The translations under genes and the position numbers were made by a program. Under the pieces are notes generated by a model. That model was not told where the DNA came from, ran no database searches, and saw only the letters and a program-made list of their open reading frames with translations. Positions 1 through 9,705 of a stretch of DNA of 64,000 nucleotides are shown piece by piece. The DNA is taken from the NCBI GenBank assembly GCA_026706385.1, contig JAPOYV010000108.1:62001-126000 (forward strand), in the 5' to 3' direction. Within the stretch, counting starts at the first letter, position 1. Every line of letters begins with the position of its first letter. Origin of the DNA: Gammaproteobacteria bacterium (GTDB lineage: Bacteria; Pseudomonadota; Gammaproteobacteria; Pseudomonadales; Azotimanducaceae).

Positions 1-981
1 CTACGTCCCGACGCGAACGGCGTAACACTCAGCGACGTCGTCGCCGACGTGCGCGGCTTGCACATCGAGTCCGGCGGGGACGTGTACTGGTCCCGCACCG
101 GCGAGACGGACTTCGACGGCGAGGTCTCCGCCGGGAACCTGCACGATGTGCTGCCGCTTTGGGGTTTCGCACCGAGCGTCGAGTCTGAGGCCTTCCACGC
201 CTCCGGTCATGTGCGCTGGCCGGGATCGCCGCTCAACTTCGACCTGGCCCACCTTTCGGGCGATGCCCAACTGCGCGTGACGAACGGCCGCTTTCTCGAC
301 GTCGCCCAAGGCGCGACGCCGATCCTGAGCCTGATCAACTTCTCCACGGTCGCCAAGCGGATGAACCTCGACTTCTCGGATGTGTTTGGCGCAGGCGTCA
401 GTTTCGAGGAGGTTATCGCCGAGCTGACGGTGGACGACGGCTTGGCCCGGTTTACGAAGGCCGCCGAAATCGTAGGCACAGGATCGAGCTTCCGACTCGC
501 CGGGACCGTCGACCTCGACAGCGGCGCGCTCGACAACGAGATGGTGGTGACGCTGCCGGTTCACGCCAGCCTACCTTGGGCCGCGGGGTTCCTTGCACTA
601 TCCAACCCAGCCGGTGCTGCGGCGGTGGTTGTGGGCCGACAGGTCTTCAAGGACCAGATCAGGCGCTTGACCAGCGGCAAGTACCGGATAACCGGCACGT
701 ACGAGGAGCCGGAGGTGGCGTTCGAAGGCGTTTTCGCCGACCATGCCGACGTCGCAGCCGGAGTGGACGGGTCGGCGGACTCCCCAGCCAACAACGAGGA
801 TCCGGCCCAGTCCGTCCCAGCGACACCGGCCGCCGCACCCCCGCCCACCGCGCAGGTGCCACGGGGCGACGGGGTAGAGCCATCAGCGGGGGAGCGCGAG
901 GGGCCTGCCCCTCGCATGAAAGAGCCATCAGCGGGGGAGCGCGAGGGGCAAGCCCTCACCAAAACGGAGCCCGAACAGTGA
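1..981 (+). CDS. yhdP: YhdP-family AsmA-like protein, C-terminal part (5' end outside window)
   Basis: The frame is open from the first base, so only the last 326 residues are visible. The sequence alternates short beta-strands with Gly/Asp turns, as in the C-terminal AsmA-like region of YhdP. YhdP is a large inner-membrane-anchored bridge protein linked to phospholipid transport to the outer membrane. A run near residues 195-215 ([19 protein letters not shown]) is typical of this family's end. The last ~60 residues are unusual: a Pro/Ala-rich linker, then two 15-residue units of the type [15 protein letters not shown], encoded by the dispersed 45-bp repeat. The stop overlaps the GTG start of tldD by 4 bases. 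Family assignment rests on this fold pattern plus the tldD neighbour. Confidence 0.8.
   Translation, partial: LRPDANGVTLSDVVADVRGLHIESGGDVYWSRTGETDFDGEVSAGNLHDVLPLWGFAPSVESEAFHASGHVRWPGSPLNFDLAHLSGDAQLRVTNGRFLDVAQGATPILSLINFSTVAKRMNLDFSDVFGAGVSFEEVIAELTVDDGLARFTKAAEIVGTGSSFRLAGTVDLDSGALDNEMVVTLPVHASLPWAAGFLALSNPAGAAAVVVGRQVFKDQIRRLTSGKYRITGTYEEPEVAFEGVFADHADVAAGVDGSADSPANNEDPAQSVPATPAAAPPPTAQVPRGDGVEPSAGEREGPAPRMKEPSAGEREGQALTKTEPEQ
877..966 (+). repeat. 45-bp palindromic repeat, two tandem units at the 3' end of yhdP
   Basis: Two units start at 877 and 922, exactly 45 bp apart. The first contains the inverted repeat GCGAGGGGC-CT-GCCCCTCGC; the second has a decayed right arm. Both are read in frame as [13 protein letters not shown] peptide at the end of YhdP. 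Confidence 0.9.
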
Positions 982-2420
982 CCGATGCCATTGAAAACGC
1001 CACTCGTGCCCTGTGGGACGCCGGCGACATCGTGGAGCGCGACGTGACCGGGTTGCTCGGTCGCCTCAGCAGTCCCGGCATCGATACCGGCGAGTTGTTC
1101 TTTCAACTCGGGGAGTCCGAGTCCTGGTCCCTCGAAGACGGCATCGTCAAGAGCGGCTCGTACAGCGTTGACCGTGGCGTCGGCGTACGTGCCATCAGCG
1201 GCGAGAAGACCGGGTTCGCCTACGCCGAAGAGGTCGTCCTGCCAGCCCTTGCCAACGCCACGGATGCCGCTCGCGCGATCGCACGCAGCGGGCAAAGCGG
1301 TGCGGTGAAAGCACTCAGTCGGAACCGACCGACCGCGCGCTATGCCGATGCGAGCCCGATCGCCTCGGCGGACGACGAATCCAAGGTCGCCTTGCTGCGC
1401 GAGATCGACGCCTTCGCACGCTCGCTGGATCCAGCCGTCAAGGAGGTCACGGTGCGCGTCATGCTGAACCACGACATCAACCTCGTGGTCGCGACCGACG
1501 GCACGATGAGCGCCGATGTTCGGCCCCTCGCGCGGTTTGATGTCATGGTGATCGCCGAGCGCAAAGGCCGACGGGAACGTGGCTTCGGGGGCGGCGGCGG
1601 ACGTTTCGATACCGCTTGGCTGTTCGCTACGGACGCCGCGAAGCGGTATGCCCGGGAAGCAGTGCGGACCGCGCTCGTCAATCTCGACGGCATCGAAGCC
1701 CCGGCCGGGACAATGCCGGTGGTGCTGGGACCCGGTTGGCCCGGCGTGCTGCTGCACGAGGCCGTCGGACACGGCCTGGAGGGCGACTGCAATCGCAAGG
1801 GCACGTCCGCTTTCGCCGGTCGCATCGGCGAAAAGGTGGCCTCGGAACTGTGCACGGTCGTCGACGACGCGACGCTCCCCGACCGGCGCGGCTCCCTCAC
1901 CGTCGACGACGAAGGGACGCCGGGGCAGCGCACCACGCTCATAGAAGACGGCGTCCTGGTCGGCTATATGCAGGACAAGCACAACGCCCGGCTGATGGGC
2001 GCGACGAGCACCGGCAATGCGCGTCGGCAGTCGTACGCGCACCTGCCGATCCCCAGGATGACCAACACGTTCATGCTGCCGGGCACGAGTGATCCGGACG
2101 AGATCATCGCCAGCGTCGACAAGGGCATCTACGCTGTCAGTTTCGGCGGCGGCCAAGTCGAGCCAACCTCCGCCAAGTTCACGTTTTCGGCGACCGAGGC
2201 TTACCTGATCGAGGGCGGCAAGATCGGGCCGCCGATTCGCGGCGCGACCCTGATCGGCAGCGGCCCCCAGGTGATGGCAGGCATCTCCATGGTCGGCAAC
2301 GATCTACAACTCGACACCGGCGTTGGCATCTGCGGCAAGGAAGGCCAGGTCGTACCCGTGGGCGTTGGTCAACCGAGCCTGAAGATCGACGAGATCACGG
2401 TCGGCGGCACGAATGCCTAG
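978..2420 (+). CDS. tldD: TldD metalloprotease subunit
   Basis: 480 residues, matching the usual ~481. TldD is the zinc-bearing subunit of the TldD/TldE heterodimeric protease, which degrades unfolded peptides, matures microcin B17 in E. coli and degrades the CcdA antitoxin. The HExxxH zinc motif is visible as HEAVGH at residues 260-265, and the likely third ligand Cys is in GICGKEG near residue 452. The GTG start at 978 overlaps the yhdP stop (GTGA) and gives an N-terminus [13 protein letters not shown] of normal family length. Its stop overlaps the start of pmbA by 8 bases, consistent with co-translation of the two subunits. Confidence 0.96.
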   Translation: MTDAIENATRALWDAGDIVERDVTGLLGRLSSPGIDTGELFFQLGESESWSLEDGIVKSGSYSVDRGVGVRAISGEKTGFAYAEEVVLPALANATDAARAIARSGQSGAVKALSRNRPTARYADASPIASADDESKVALLREIDAFARSLDPAVKEVTVRVMLNHDINLVVATDGTMSADVRPLARFDVMVIAERKGRRERGFGGGGGRFDTAWLFATDAAKRYAREAVRTALVNLDGIEAPAGTMPVVLGPGWPGVLLHEAVGHGLEGDCNRKGTSAFAGRIGEKVASELCTVVDDATLPDRRGSLTVDDEGTPGQRTTLIEDGVLVGYMQDKHNARLMGATSTGNARRQSYAHLPIPRMTNTFMLPGTSDPDEIIASVDKGIYAVSFGGGQVEPTSAKFTFSATEAYLIEGGKIGPPIRGATLIGSGPQVMAGISMVGNDLQLDTGVGICGKEGQVVPVGVGQPSLKIDEITVGGTNA

Positions 2421-3771
2421 GCAGATCGGTGGCGGGATGCCGACGGCTCCCGATCAGACGGCCCCGAACCTCAAGGGCCTCGTCGGCCAGATCCTGGACG
2501 AGGCGCGTCGTCTCGGTGCCACGGCGGCCGAGGTGGCCGTGGGCAACACGACGGGTCTGTCGGTCGGCGTCCGCAAAGGTGAACTGGAAACCGTCGAATT
2601 CAACAACGACCGGGGGTTCGGCATCACGGTTTATGTCGGTGACCGAAAAGGCAGTGCCAGCACTTCGGATGCGAGTCCCGGCGCTGTCCAGAACACGGTC
2701 CGACAAGCACTGAACATCGCCAAGTACACCGAGGCGGATTCCTGCAACGGGCTCGCAGACGCCGACTTGATGGCGACCACCCTTCCGGACCTCGACATCG
2801 ACCACCCTTGGGCGGTCGATGTCGAAGACGCGAGCCAACTCGCTCTCACGGCCGAAGCCGCTGCCCTCGGCGTCGACAAGCGCATCGTGAACTCCGAAGG
2901 CGCACGCCTTGTGACCCAGCGGGGCTGCCACGTCTATGGCAATTCGCACGGCTTCGTCGAAGCCGCGTGGGGCACTCGACACAGCTTGAGTTGCAGCGTC
3001 ATCGCTGCCGACAAGGACGGGATGCAGAGCGACTACGCGTTCACTATCGGCCGCGCCGACGGCGACCTCGACGACGCCGCCGCGGTGGGCCGGGAGGCGG
3101 GCCGGCGGACCATCGCCCGGTTAGGCCACCGCCCCGTGCAGACCGGGAGGTATCCCGTGTTGTTCGACGCACCGACGGCGAGCGGCTTGTTCGGTCACCT
3201 TCTGTCGGCGATCAGCGGCACCAGCCTCTACCGCAAGGAGTCCTACCTACTCGACTCTTTGGGTCGCCAAGCGACCGCGCCCGGCATCACCCTGGCCGAA
3301 GACCCCCACCGTCGCAAGGGGTTGGCGAGTGCGGCCCACGATGGCGACGGCGTGGCCACCCGCGCCAAGTCTTTCGTCGACGACGGCGTGGTCACGAGCT
3401 ACATACTCGGCTCGTACTCGGCACGCCGACTCGGCTTGGCCACGACGGGAAACGCGGGCGGCGTGTTCAATCTCGACGTGGTCACCGACGCTCAACCGGC
3501 GGCCGCGCTCATGCAGACCATGGGAAACGGATTGCTCGTCACCAGCCTCATGGGGCAAGGCGTCAACCTGGTCACCGGCGACTACTCGCGGGCCGCCGCG
3601 GGGATGTGGATCTCGAACGGCGAACCGGCCTATCCCGTGGATCGGATCACGATCGCGTCGAACCTCGACGCCATGTTCAAGGGCATCGTGGCTTGCGGCG
3701 ACGACATCGACAAACGGCACAACATCCGCACCGGATCGGTGCTCGTCCGGGATATGACGATCGCGGCCTAG
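2413..3771 (+). CDS. pmbA: PmbA/TldE, partner subunit of TldD
   Basis: 452 residues. This is the TldE subunit, a TldD paralogue that lacks the HExxxH motif; no such motif is visible here. It forms the peptide tunnel with TldD in the cytoplasm. Family marks include the N-terminal segment [20 protein letters not shown] and the C-terminal segment [15 protein letters not shown]. The ATG at 2413 lies within the end of tldD. A second ATG eight codons on (2437) could also serve as start. In E. coli tldD and pmbA are unlinked; here they are adjacent and overlapping. Convergent lpxC ends 42 bases after the stop. Confidence 0.95.
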   Translation: MPRQIGGGMPTAPDQTAPNLKGLVGQILDEARRLGATAAEVAVGNTTGLSVGVRKGELETVEFNNDRGFGITVYVGDRKGSASTSDASPGAVQNTVRQALNIAKYTEADSCNGLADADLMATTLPDLDIDHPWAVDVEDASQLALTAEAAALGVDKRIVNSEGARLVTQRGCHVYGNSHGFVEAAWGTRHSLSCSVIAADKDGMQSDYAFTIGRADGDLDDAAAVGREAGRRTIARLGHRPVQTGRYPVLFDAPTASGLFGHLLSAISGTSLYRKESYLLDSLGRQATAPGITLAEDPHRRKGLASAAHDGDGVATRAKSFVDDGVVTSYILGSYSARRLGLATTGNAGGVFNLDVVTDAQPAAALMQTMGNGLLVTSLMGQGVNLVTGDYSRAAAGMWISNGEPAYPVDRITIASNLDAMFKGIVACGDDIDKRHNIRTGSVLVRDMTIAA

Positions 3772-3813
3772 CGTCGACGCCCCCGAACCGACGCATGCCC
3801 GCGTCGTGCGGCG

Positions 3814-4719
3814 TCAACCAGCGGCTTGGTAGAGGTCCACCGGCGCCGCCGCGGGCACGTCGAACATGACGATCTGGTAGCTCGCCTTGTCGGCCAGGAG
3901 CTTGCGCAGCAACGCGTTGTTCGTGGTGTGTCCCGAGCGGTGCCCCGCAAACGCGCCGATGATCGGATGCCCGCACAGGTAGAGATCGCCGATCACGTCG
4001 AGGATCTTGTGCTTGGCGAACTCGTCGGGGTAGCGCAGGCCGTCCTCGTTGATGATTCCGTCGTCGTCCAGGACCACCGCGTTGTCGAGCCCGCCACCCA
4101 ACGCCAGTCCAGCCGCTTGCAGCTTAGCCACGTCGGCTAGGAAGCCGAACGTGCGAGCGTGGCTGACATCCCTCTCGAACGTGGCCGTCGCGAAGTCCAC
4201 GACCGCATACTGGGGCCGGCCGTCGAAGAACGGATGCTCGTATTCCATGGTGTATTCGACACGGAAGCCGTCGTAGGGCTGAAGCCTAGCGACGGCGTCG
4301 CCATCGGCGACGGTGACCTCCCGAAGCACCCGCAGGAAGCGCTTTGGCGCCGCGACTTCCCTCACGCCGGCCGCGCGCAAGAGGCGAACGAACGGCGCCG
4401 CACTGCCATCCATAACCGGCAACTCTTCTCCGGCCACATCCACGAAAGCATTGTCGACGCCGAGGCCCGCAAAGGCCGCCAGCAGGTGCTCGACCGTCGC
4501 TACGCGGGTGTCGCCGAGACCCAACGTGGTTGCCAGTCGCGTATCGACCACATTGGCAACGGTTGCGGCGATCGGCTCGCCAAGACCGTGATCGATCCGA
4601 CGAAAAACGATGCCGGTACCCGCGCCAGCGGGCCGGACGGTCACGCGGGTGCCGCCTCCGCTGTGCAGCCCCACACCCGCAACGCTGACAGCCCTTTTTG
4701 TTGTTCTCTGCCGGAGCAA
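3814..4719 (-). CDS. lpxC: UDP-3-O-acyl-N-acetylglucosamine deacetylase LpxC
   Basis: 301 residues, near the E. coli length of 305. It catalyses the committed step of lipid A synthesis, removing the acetyl group from UDP-3-O-acyl-GlcNAc in the cytoplasm. Zinc ligands are visible: His78 in VEHLLAAF, His237 and Asp241 in KHKILDVIGDL. The general acid His264 is in GHRSGH. The N-terminus MLRQRTTKRAVSVAGVGLHS aligns with the family start, which supports the ATG at 4719. It is the last gene of the dcw cluster. A 222-bp gap carrying three 45-bp repeat units separates it from ftsZ. Confidence 0.96.
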   Translation of the reverse strand: MLRQRTTKRAVSVAGVGLHSGGGTRVTVRPAGAGTGIVFRRIDHGLGEPIAATVANVVDTRLATTLGLGDTRVATVEHLLAAFAGLGVDNAFVDVAGEELPVMDGSAAPFVRLLRAAGVREVAAPKRFLRVLREVTVADGDAVARLQPYDGFRVEYTMEYEHPFFDGRPQYAVVDFATATFERDVSHARTFGFLADVAKLQAAGLALGGGLDNAVVLDDDGIINEDGLRYPDEFAKHKILDVIGDLYLCGHPIIGAFAGHRSGHTTNNALLRKLLADKASYQIVMFDVPAAAPVDLYQAAG

Positions 4720-4796
4720 CCGAGCCAGCCTCCCCTTGAACCGGCCGACGCAGTTTGCCCCGTCGAACGTCCTTGGGTCTGTATCATTTTGTATCG

Positions 4797-4932
4797 GAGC
4801 CTTCAGCCGGGGAGCGCGAGGGGCCTGCCCCTCGCACGAAAGAGCCCTCAGCCGGGGAGCGCGAGGGGCCCCGCCCCTCGCATGGAAGAGCCCTCGGCCG
4901 GGGAGCGCGAGGGGCCCGCCCCTCGCGAAGAA
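4797..4932 (+). repeat. 45-bp palindromic repeat, three tandem units between ftsZ and lpxC
   Basis: Units start at 4797, 4842 and 4888. The first and third are 45 bp; the second is 46 bp because its palindrome centre has an extra base (GGGGCCCCGCCCC). This is the only clearly non-coding array in the window and the only one that breaks the 45-bp period. It ends 9 bases from the ftsZ stop. It could form strong hairpins in the ftsZ-lpxC transcript. The rest of the gap (4720-4796) shows nothing recognisable. Confidence 0.9.
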
Positions 4933-4941
4933 GGCCCGCGC

Positions 4942-6084
4942 TCAGCTCGCATTGCGCCGCAGAAACGACGGCAAGTCGAGAATCTCCGAGTCGCCCGCCT
5001 CAAGTGGCGGTGCCGCCTCGGCGCCACCGCTACGGGCACGTCCGATCGCCGGCTCGTCGTAGCCCCGGTACTCTCCCGGAGCCACCGCTGCGGCCGCATC
5101 CATGTTGCTCACGGCCAGACCTGGCTTGCGGTCTGCGCCCAACCCGGTCGCCACCACGGTCACGCGCATGTCCTCGCCGATCTCCGGGTCGTTGACCGCT
5201 CCGACGACCACCGTGGCGTCCTTGGCCGCGAATTCGCGGACCATGGTGCCGACATCCGCGTATTCCCGGATTCCTAAGCTCGGTCCGGTCGTGATGTTGA
5301 CCAGGATCCCGCGGGCATCGTGCAGGTCGATGTCCTCGAGCAGGGGGCTGTGAACCGCCTTCTCCGTCGCCTCCTGGGCACGGCCCTCGCCGTTCGCCTG
5401 ACCGGTACCCATAATCGCCACGCCCCGCTCGCGCATCACGGTGCAGACGTCAGCGAAATCGACGTTGATCCGTCCCGGCCGCAGGATAATGTCGGCGATC
5501 CCCTGCACGGCCCCGAGCAGCACATCGTTGGACGCCGAGAACGCGTCCTCCATGGTGACCTCCTCGGGGAGCACCGTGAGCAGCTTGTCGTTGGGGATGG
5601 CGATCAGCGAGTCGACGTGATGGGTCAACTCGACGATGCCCTGCAAGGCGACCTTGGTCCGGTTCTCCCACGCGAAGGGCTTGGTCACCACGGCGACGGT
5701 GAGGATATCCAGGTCCTTGGCGATCTGAGCCACAATGGGCGCGGCGCCTGTGCCCGTGCCGCCGCCCATGCCCGCGGTCACGAACACCATGTCGGCACCG
5801 GTTATCGCGTCCTGCAGACGCACCCGGTCCTCCATCGCCGCGGCGCGGCCGATGTCCGGGTTCGCGCCCGCACCCAGGCCCTTGGTCACTTCCGCACCGA
5901 TCTGCATCGTGATACCCGGGTCGAGTTCTCCAAGCGCCTGCAAGTCCGTATTGGCGGCGATGAACTCCACGCCGGCTACCGACCTCGACACCATGTGTTC
6001 GACGGCATTGCCGCCACAGCCGCCGATACCGATCACCTTGATCACGGCCGTTCGAGACGGCGATTCAACCAGCTCAAATGACAT
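4942..6084 (-). CDS. ftsZ: Cell division GTPase FtsZ
   Basis: 380 residues. A tubulin-like GTPase that polymerises into the Z-ring at midcell. The GTP-binding signature GGGTGTGAAP and the T7-loop NVDFADVCTVM are both present. The C-terminal conserved peptide ILDLPSFLRRNAS, which binds FtsA and ZipA, is intact at the very end, so the adjacent repeat array has not entered the gene. The start MSFELVES at 6084 is preceded by an AAGGAG-like site. ftsA lies 37 bases upstream on the same strand. Confidence 0.98.
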   Translation of the reverse strand: MSFELVESPSRTAVIKVIGIGGCGGNAVEHMVSRSVAGVEFIAANTDLQALGELDPGITMQIGAEVTKGLGAGANPDIGRAAAMEDRVRLQDAITGADMVFVTAGMGGGTGTGAAPIVAQIAKDLDILTVAVVTKPFAWENRTKVALQGIVELTHHVDSLIAIPNDKLLTVLPEEVTMEDAFSASNDVLLGAVQGIADIILRPGRINVDFADVCTVMRERGVAIMGTGQANGEGRAQEATEKAVHSPLLEDIDLHDARGILVNITTGPSLGIREYADVGTMVREFAAKDATVVVGAVNDPEIGEDMRVTVVATGLGADRKPGLAVSNMDAAAAVAPGEYRGYDEPAIGRARSGGAEAAPPLEAGDSEILDLPSFLRRNAS

Positions 6085-6121
6085 GTCTACTCTCCTTAGT
6101 CCACGGCGCTAAGCCGCCCTG

Positions 6122-7345
6122 TCACAGGTTGTTGCTGATCCAGTTCTTCATGCGAGCAAAGACACCCTTGCGCGCGGCGCTCTTGCCACCGTGCTCGAGT
6201 TCCTCTCGCCAGCCATACATCAGGAGTCCCACGCCCGTGGCGTAGATGGGGTTCCTGACGATGTCCGTCAGCCCGGCGACACTGCTTGGCACAGCCAGGC
6301 ACACGGGCATGTGGAAGACCTCCTCGGCGAGTTCCACAACGCCCTCCATCTTGGCAGCGCCGCCAGTCAATACGACGCCCGATGCGATCAACTGTTCGAA
6401 CCCACTGCGCTGGAGTTCACGTTGCACCAAGCGGAACAACTCCTCGTAACGCGACTCCACCACCTCGGCAAGCGTCTGCCGCGACAACTCCCGCGGCGGT
6501 CGATCGCCGACGCCGGGGACGCGGATGGTCTCGGTGGGCTTGGCCAGTTGCGTCAGCGCGCAGGCCCACTTCACCTTGATCTCCTCGGCATGCGGCGTCG
6601 GCGTCCGCAAGGTCATGGCGATGTCGTTGGTCACCTGGTCCCCCGCGATCGGGATTACGGACGTGTGCCGGATCGCGCCGTCGGTGAATACCGCGATGTC
6701 CGTCGTGCCGCCGCCGATGTCCACCAGGCAGACGCCAAGGTTGCGCTCGTCATCCGAGAGCGTCGCGTAGCTCGACGCAAGCTGCTCGAGGATGATGTCG
6801 TCCACAACCAGGCCGCAGCGTTCGATGCACTTCTCGACGTTCTGCACCGCGTTGGCTGCGCAATGCACGAGGTGGACCTTCGCCTCCAACCGCACGCCCG
6901 ACATGCCAAGCGGTTCCTTCACGCCTTCCTGGCTGTCCACCAGGTATTCCTGCGGCAAGACGTGCAGCAGTTTCTGATCCGCGGGGATCGCCACAGCCTG
7001 CGCCGCATCGATGACCCGTTCGATATCTTGGGGATAGACCTCTCGATCGCGCACCGCGACGATGCCGTGCGAGTTCATGCCGCGCACATGACTCCCCGCG
7101 ATGCCGGCATAGACCGACTCGATCTCGCCGCCGACCATGAGTTCGGCCTCTTCCACCGCGCGCTGAATGGACTGCACGGTGGACTCGATGTTCACCACCA
7201 CACCTTTTCTCAAGCCATTCGACGGGTGGGAGCCAATCCCGATCACCTCCAGTTCGCCGCCGGGCGACTGTTCGCCGACCACGGCGGCCACCTTGCTGGT
7301 GCCGATGTCGAGACCGACGATCCTCCGACTCTGTTCGTTCGTCAT
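6122..7345 (-). CDS. ftsA: Cell division protein FtsA
   Basis: 407 residues from the chosen ATG. An actin-like ATPase that tethers FtsZ filaments to the membrane. Visible marks are the phosphate-1 loop GLDIGTSK, the phosphate-2 motif VDIGGGTTDIAVF, the TGGAAKMEG adenosine loop and a C-terminal amphipathic helix (VFARMKNWISNNL) that acts as membrane anchor. I chose ATG 7345 because AGGTGG sits six bases before it; a GTG three codons upstream (7354) is the alternative and would almost abut the ftsQ stop. Adjacent genes are ftsQ upstream and ftsZ downstream. Confidence 0.97.
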   Translation of the reverse strand: MTNEQSRRIVGLDIGTSKVAAVVGEQSPGGELEVIGIGSHPSNGLRKGVVVNIESTVQSIQRAVEEAELMVGGEIESVYAGIAGSHVRGMNSHGIVAVRDREVYPQDIERVIDAAQAVAIPADQKLLHVLPQEYLVDSQEGVKEPLGMSGVRLEAKVHLVHCAANAVQNVEKCIERCGLVVDDIILEQLASSYATLSDDERNLGVCLVDIGGGTTDIAVFTDGAIRHTSVIPIAGDQVTNDIAMTLRTPTPHAEEIKVKWACALTQLAKPTETIRVPGVGDRPPRELSRQTLAEVVESRYEELFRLVQRELQRSGFEQLIASGVVLTGGAAKMEGVVELAEEVFHMPVCLAVPSSVAGLTDIVRNPIYATGVGLLMYGWREELEHGGKSAARKGVFARMKNWISNNL

Positions 7346-7354
7346 GGCCGCCAC

Positions 7355-8233
7355 CTATGGAGCCCTCAGCCCGGGGTGCGCGAGGGGCTTGCCCATCGCA
7401 AGTGGAGCCCTCAGCCCGGGGTGCGCGAGGGGCTTGCCCCTCGCAAGTGGAACCCTCAGCCCGGGGTGCGCGAGGGGCCTGCCCATCGCAAGTGCACGCG
7501 TTGAGTCCATCCGATCCGCGACTTGCGCCGGGTCACCAGGACCGGCACTCAACCAGCGCACCGCTACGCCGGTTTCGTAGCGGGCATCGACCCGCGCCAC
7601 GCGCGCGATCTCGGACTCAAGAGCGCGCCGATGGACGATCAGGAAGCGACGAAACCGCTCGCCTAAGGACGAATTGCCCAAAACCACCTCGACCCGCCCG
7701 GCCACGGTCGCAATCCAGTTGCCGGCGTCGTCCTGTTCGAGGCGATCCAGGGTCAAGTTGCCCGTGCGGGCGATTTCATCAAGCAATGTGTTGAGACGCA
7801 TGGCCTCGGCGCTGCTGGCATGCGATGCCTTGAGCACAGGCAGCCGGCGCAGCAACGGATCACGGTCTTCGGGCGGCAGCGCGACGACGTTGCCGCCGGT
7901 GGTCAGGTAAAGCTCGTCGTCGTCGCCCCAGCGCGCCGCCAGGGTCTGACGGCTAACCGTGACGTGCAACATGTCCGGCCAAAGCCGCCGGACCTGCACG
8001 TCCCGCACCCAGTCGAGATCCTCCACGGTGCGCACCACATCGGACGCACCGTTGAAACCCGGGCGCGCCAGAATCGAAGCGACGGCTGCCTGCACTTCCT
8101 GGCCCTCCGCGTGCGTGAGATCCCCCTCGAGGCGCACGGTTTTCACGTCCACCGTGGCGAGCGTGTTCGCAAAGCGCAAGACGCCGAGCGCGGCACCGCC
8201 GAGGACCAACATGGTGATCAACGCTCGGATCAT
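7355..8233 (-). CDS. ftsQ: Cell division protein FtsQ with repeat-derived C-terminal tail
   Basis: 292 residues. A bitopic divisome protein that recruits FtsB and FtsL. It has a short cytoplasmic N-terminus, one membrane helix (about residues 3-22), a POTRA-like domain (LATVDVKTVRLEGDLTH onward) and the FtsQ beta domain up to about residue 246. The final ~45 residues are not FtsQ-like: they are three 15-residue units such as LAHPGLRAPLAMGKP, encoded by a variant 45-bp repeat lying antisense to the gene. The ATG overlaps the murC stop (ATGA). The POTRA and beta domains look complete, so function is probably kept. Confidence 0.92.
   Translation of the reverse strand: MIRALITMLVLGGAALGVLRFANTLATVDVKTVRLEGDLTHAEGQEVQAAVASILARPGFNGASDVVRTVEDLDWVRDVQVRRLWPDMLHVTVSRQTLAARWGDDDELYLTTGGNVVALPPEDRDPLLRRLPVLKASHASSAEAMRLNTLLDEIARTGNLTLDRLEQDDAGNWIATVAGRVEVVLGNSSLGERFRRFLIVHRRALESEIARVARVDARYETGVAVRWLSAGPGDPAQVADRMDSTRALAMGRPLAHPGLRVPLARGKPLAHPGLRAPLAMGKPLAHPGLRAP
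7360..7494 (+). repeat. Variant 45-bp repeat, three tandem units forming the ftsQ 3' end
   Basis: Units start at 7360, 7405 and 7450, exactly 45 bp each. Compared with the standard unit there is an extra C (CAGCCCGGGG instead of CAGCCGGGG) and a spacer one base shorter (AAGTG), so the length stays at 45. Orientation is opposite to the coding strand. In the standard sequence this antisense frame would meet TGA; the added base removes that stop. Confidence 0.9.
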
Positions 8234-9705
8234 CTCATGCGAGGGGCAAGCCCCTCGCGCTCCCCGGCTGAGGGCTCTCCCACGCCGCCCCCGATCGAAG
8301 GCACCGCCACCGCACTTGCCAGTTCACCAACATCGCCCGCGCCCTGAATCACAAGCACGTCGTCTGCCGCAGCCCAGTCGGGGAGAGCCGCCATGGCGTC
8401 GGCGGGTGTCGCAACCACCGGGACATCCGAGCCGTTGCGCTGCCGAATGGCCGTCGCCAGCGCGCGACTGTCGGCGCCGACGATGGCGTCCTCTCCTGCA
8501 CCGTAGACTTCGACGAGCAGCAACGCGTCCGCGCGCGCCAGAACCGCCGCGAACTCCGCGAGCAGGTCGCGTGTGCGCGTGAAGCGATGCGGCTGGTACA
8601 CCATCGCCAGGCGGCGGCCCGGCCACATGTGCCGTACCGTATCGATGACGTGCGCGATTTCGGTCGGATGGTGGCCGTAGTCGTCGACGATCAACACCGG
8701 CTTCGAGTCGACGAAGCCCCGGCCAACGCGAAAGCGCCGTTCCACGCCTTGGCATTCGGACAATCCAGCCACGATCGCGTCGTCGGCGACGCCTTCCTCG
8801 GTGGCGACGGCGATTGCGGCAAGCGCGTTCAGGGTGTTGTGGTTGCCGGGGAGAGGAATGGACACGCGCAGTGCGTCTCTCGCGGGACGGGTGACATCGA
8901 ACGTCCACCGGCCCGCTTCGACGCCGACGTTGGAGGCCCGGTAGTGCGCGTCCGGACTAAACCCGTAGTGTCGCGTCGGCCGCGAGATTCGCTCGGCGAG
9001 TTCTCGGGCGTGGGGGTCATCCGCGGCGATCAACGCGCACCCGTAAAAGGGCAACTGTTCGGCGAAATCGACGAACGTCGTCTTCAACCGCTCGAAGTCC
9101 TGCCCGTAGGTGTCCAAGTGATCGCGATCGACGCCGGTGATCACCGCCAGAACGGGCTTTAGGAACAGCAAGGACGCGTCGCTTTCGTCGGCCTCGGCGA
9201 TCATGTGGCGGCCGGTACCGAGCCGCCCATTGGCGCCGGCGCTGGTCACCTGACCGCCGATGACATACGTAGGCTCGCATCCGGCCGCCTCGAATACGCT
9301 GGCAACCAGGCAGGCGGTGGTCGTCTTGCCATGGCTGCCCGCAACGGCGATGCCGAACCGGCCACGCATCAACTCGGCGAGCATCTCGCCGCGTCCAATC
9401 ACGGGAACGTGGGCGTTCCGCGCGGCGGCGACTTCGGGGTTGCCCTCACGGATCGCGCTCGATACGACGACCACGTCGACCTCGCCGACGGCCGCGGCCG
9501 AGTGGCCACGGCTCACCCGCACGCCGAGCGCGCCCAGTCGCCGTGTGACCGGCGAGTCCTGCAAGTCCGAGCCCGACACCGTGAAACCCTGCGCGAGCAG
9601 GATCTCGGCGATCCCGCACATGCCGGCACCGCCGATACCGACGAAGTGCACGGACCGCACGCCGCGCATTCCCAACGGCGGCCTGGTCGCCAACCCTGGG
9701 CTCAC
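8230..9705 (-). CDS. murC: UDP-N-acetylmuramate--L-alanine ligase MurC
   Basis: 491 residues. It adds L-Ala to UDP-MurNAc in the cytoplasm. The N-terminal Rossmann motif VHFVGIGGAGMCGIAEIL and the ATP P-loop GSHGKTTTACL mark MurC, and the C-terminal ligase domain includes DDYGHHPTEI. The start is the GTG at 9705, which overlaps the ftsW stop (GTGA); the frame is open much further upstream but only inside ftsW. The last 15 residues ([15 protein letters not shown]) come from one 45-bp repeat unit. The stop overlaps the ftsQ ATG. murG, which normally lies between ftsW and murC, is missing. Confidence 0.96.
   Translation of the reverse strand: MSPGLATRPPLGMRGVRSVHFVGIGGAGMCGIAEILLAQGFTVSGSDLQDSPVTRRLGALGVRVSRGHSAAAVGEVDVVVVSSAIREGNPEVAAARNAHVPVIGRGEMLAELMRGRFGIAVAGSHGKTTTACLVASVFEAAGCEPTYVIGGQVTSAGANGRLGTGRHMIAEADESDASLLFLKPVLAVITGVDRDHLDTYGQDFERLKTTFVDFAEQLPFYGCALIAADDPHARELAERISRPTRHYGFSPDAHYRASNVGVEAGRWTFDVTRPARDALRVSIPLPGNHNTLNALAAIAVATEEGVADDAIVAGLSECQGVERRFRVGRGFVDSKPVLIVDDYGHHPTEIAHVIDTVRHMWPGRRLAMVYQPHRFTRTRDLLAEFAAVLARADALLLVEVYGAGEDAIVGADSRALATAIRQRNGSDVPVVATPADAMAALPDWAAADDVLVIQGAGDVGELASAVAVPSIGGGVGEPSAGEREGLAPRMR
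8233..8277 (-). repeat. 45-bp palindromic repeat, single unit at the 3' end of murC
   Basis: One sense-oriented unit with palindrome GCGAGGGGC-TT-GCCCCTCGC. It encodes the last MurC residues, and its edge lies against the overlapping murC stop and ftsQ start. Confidence 0.9.

Noticed and set aside
576..977. TldD starting inside yhdP
   Set aside because: The extension is frame-shadow of YhdP and of the 45-bp repeats; GTG 978 gives the family length.
4720..4796. Separate promoter for lpxC
   Set aside because: No -10/-35 pair of reasonable quality was seen; co-transcription with ftsZ through the repeats is equally possible.
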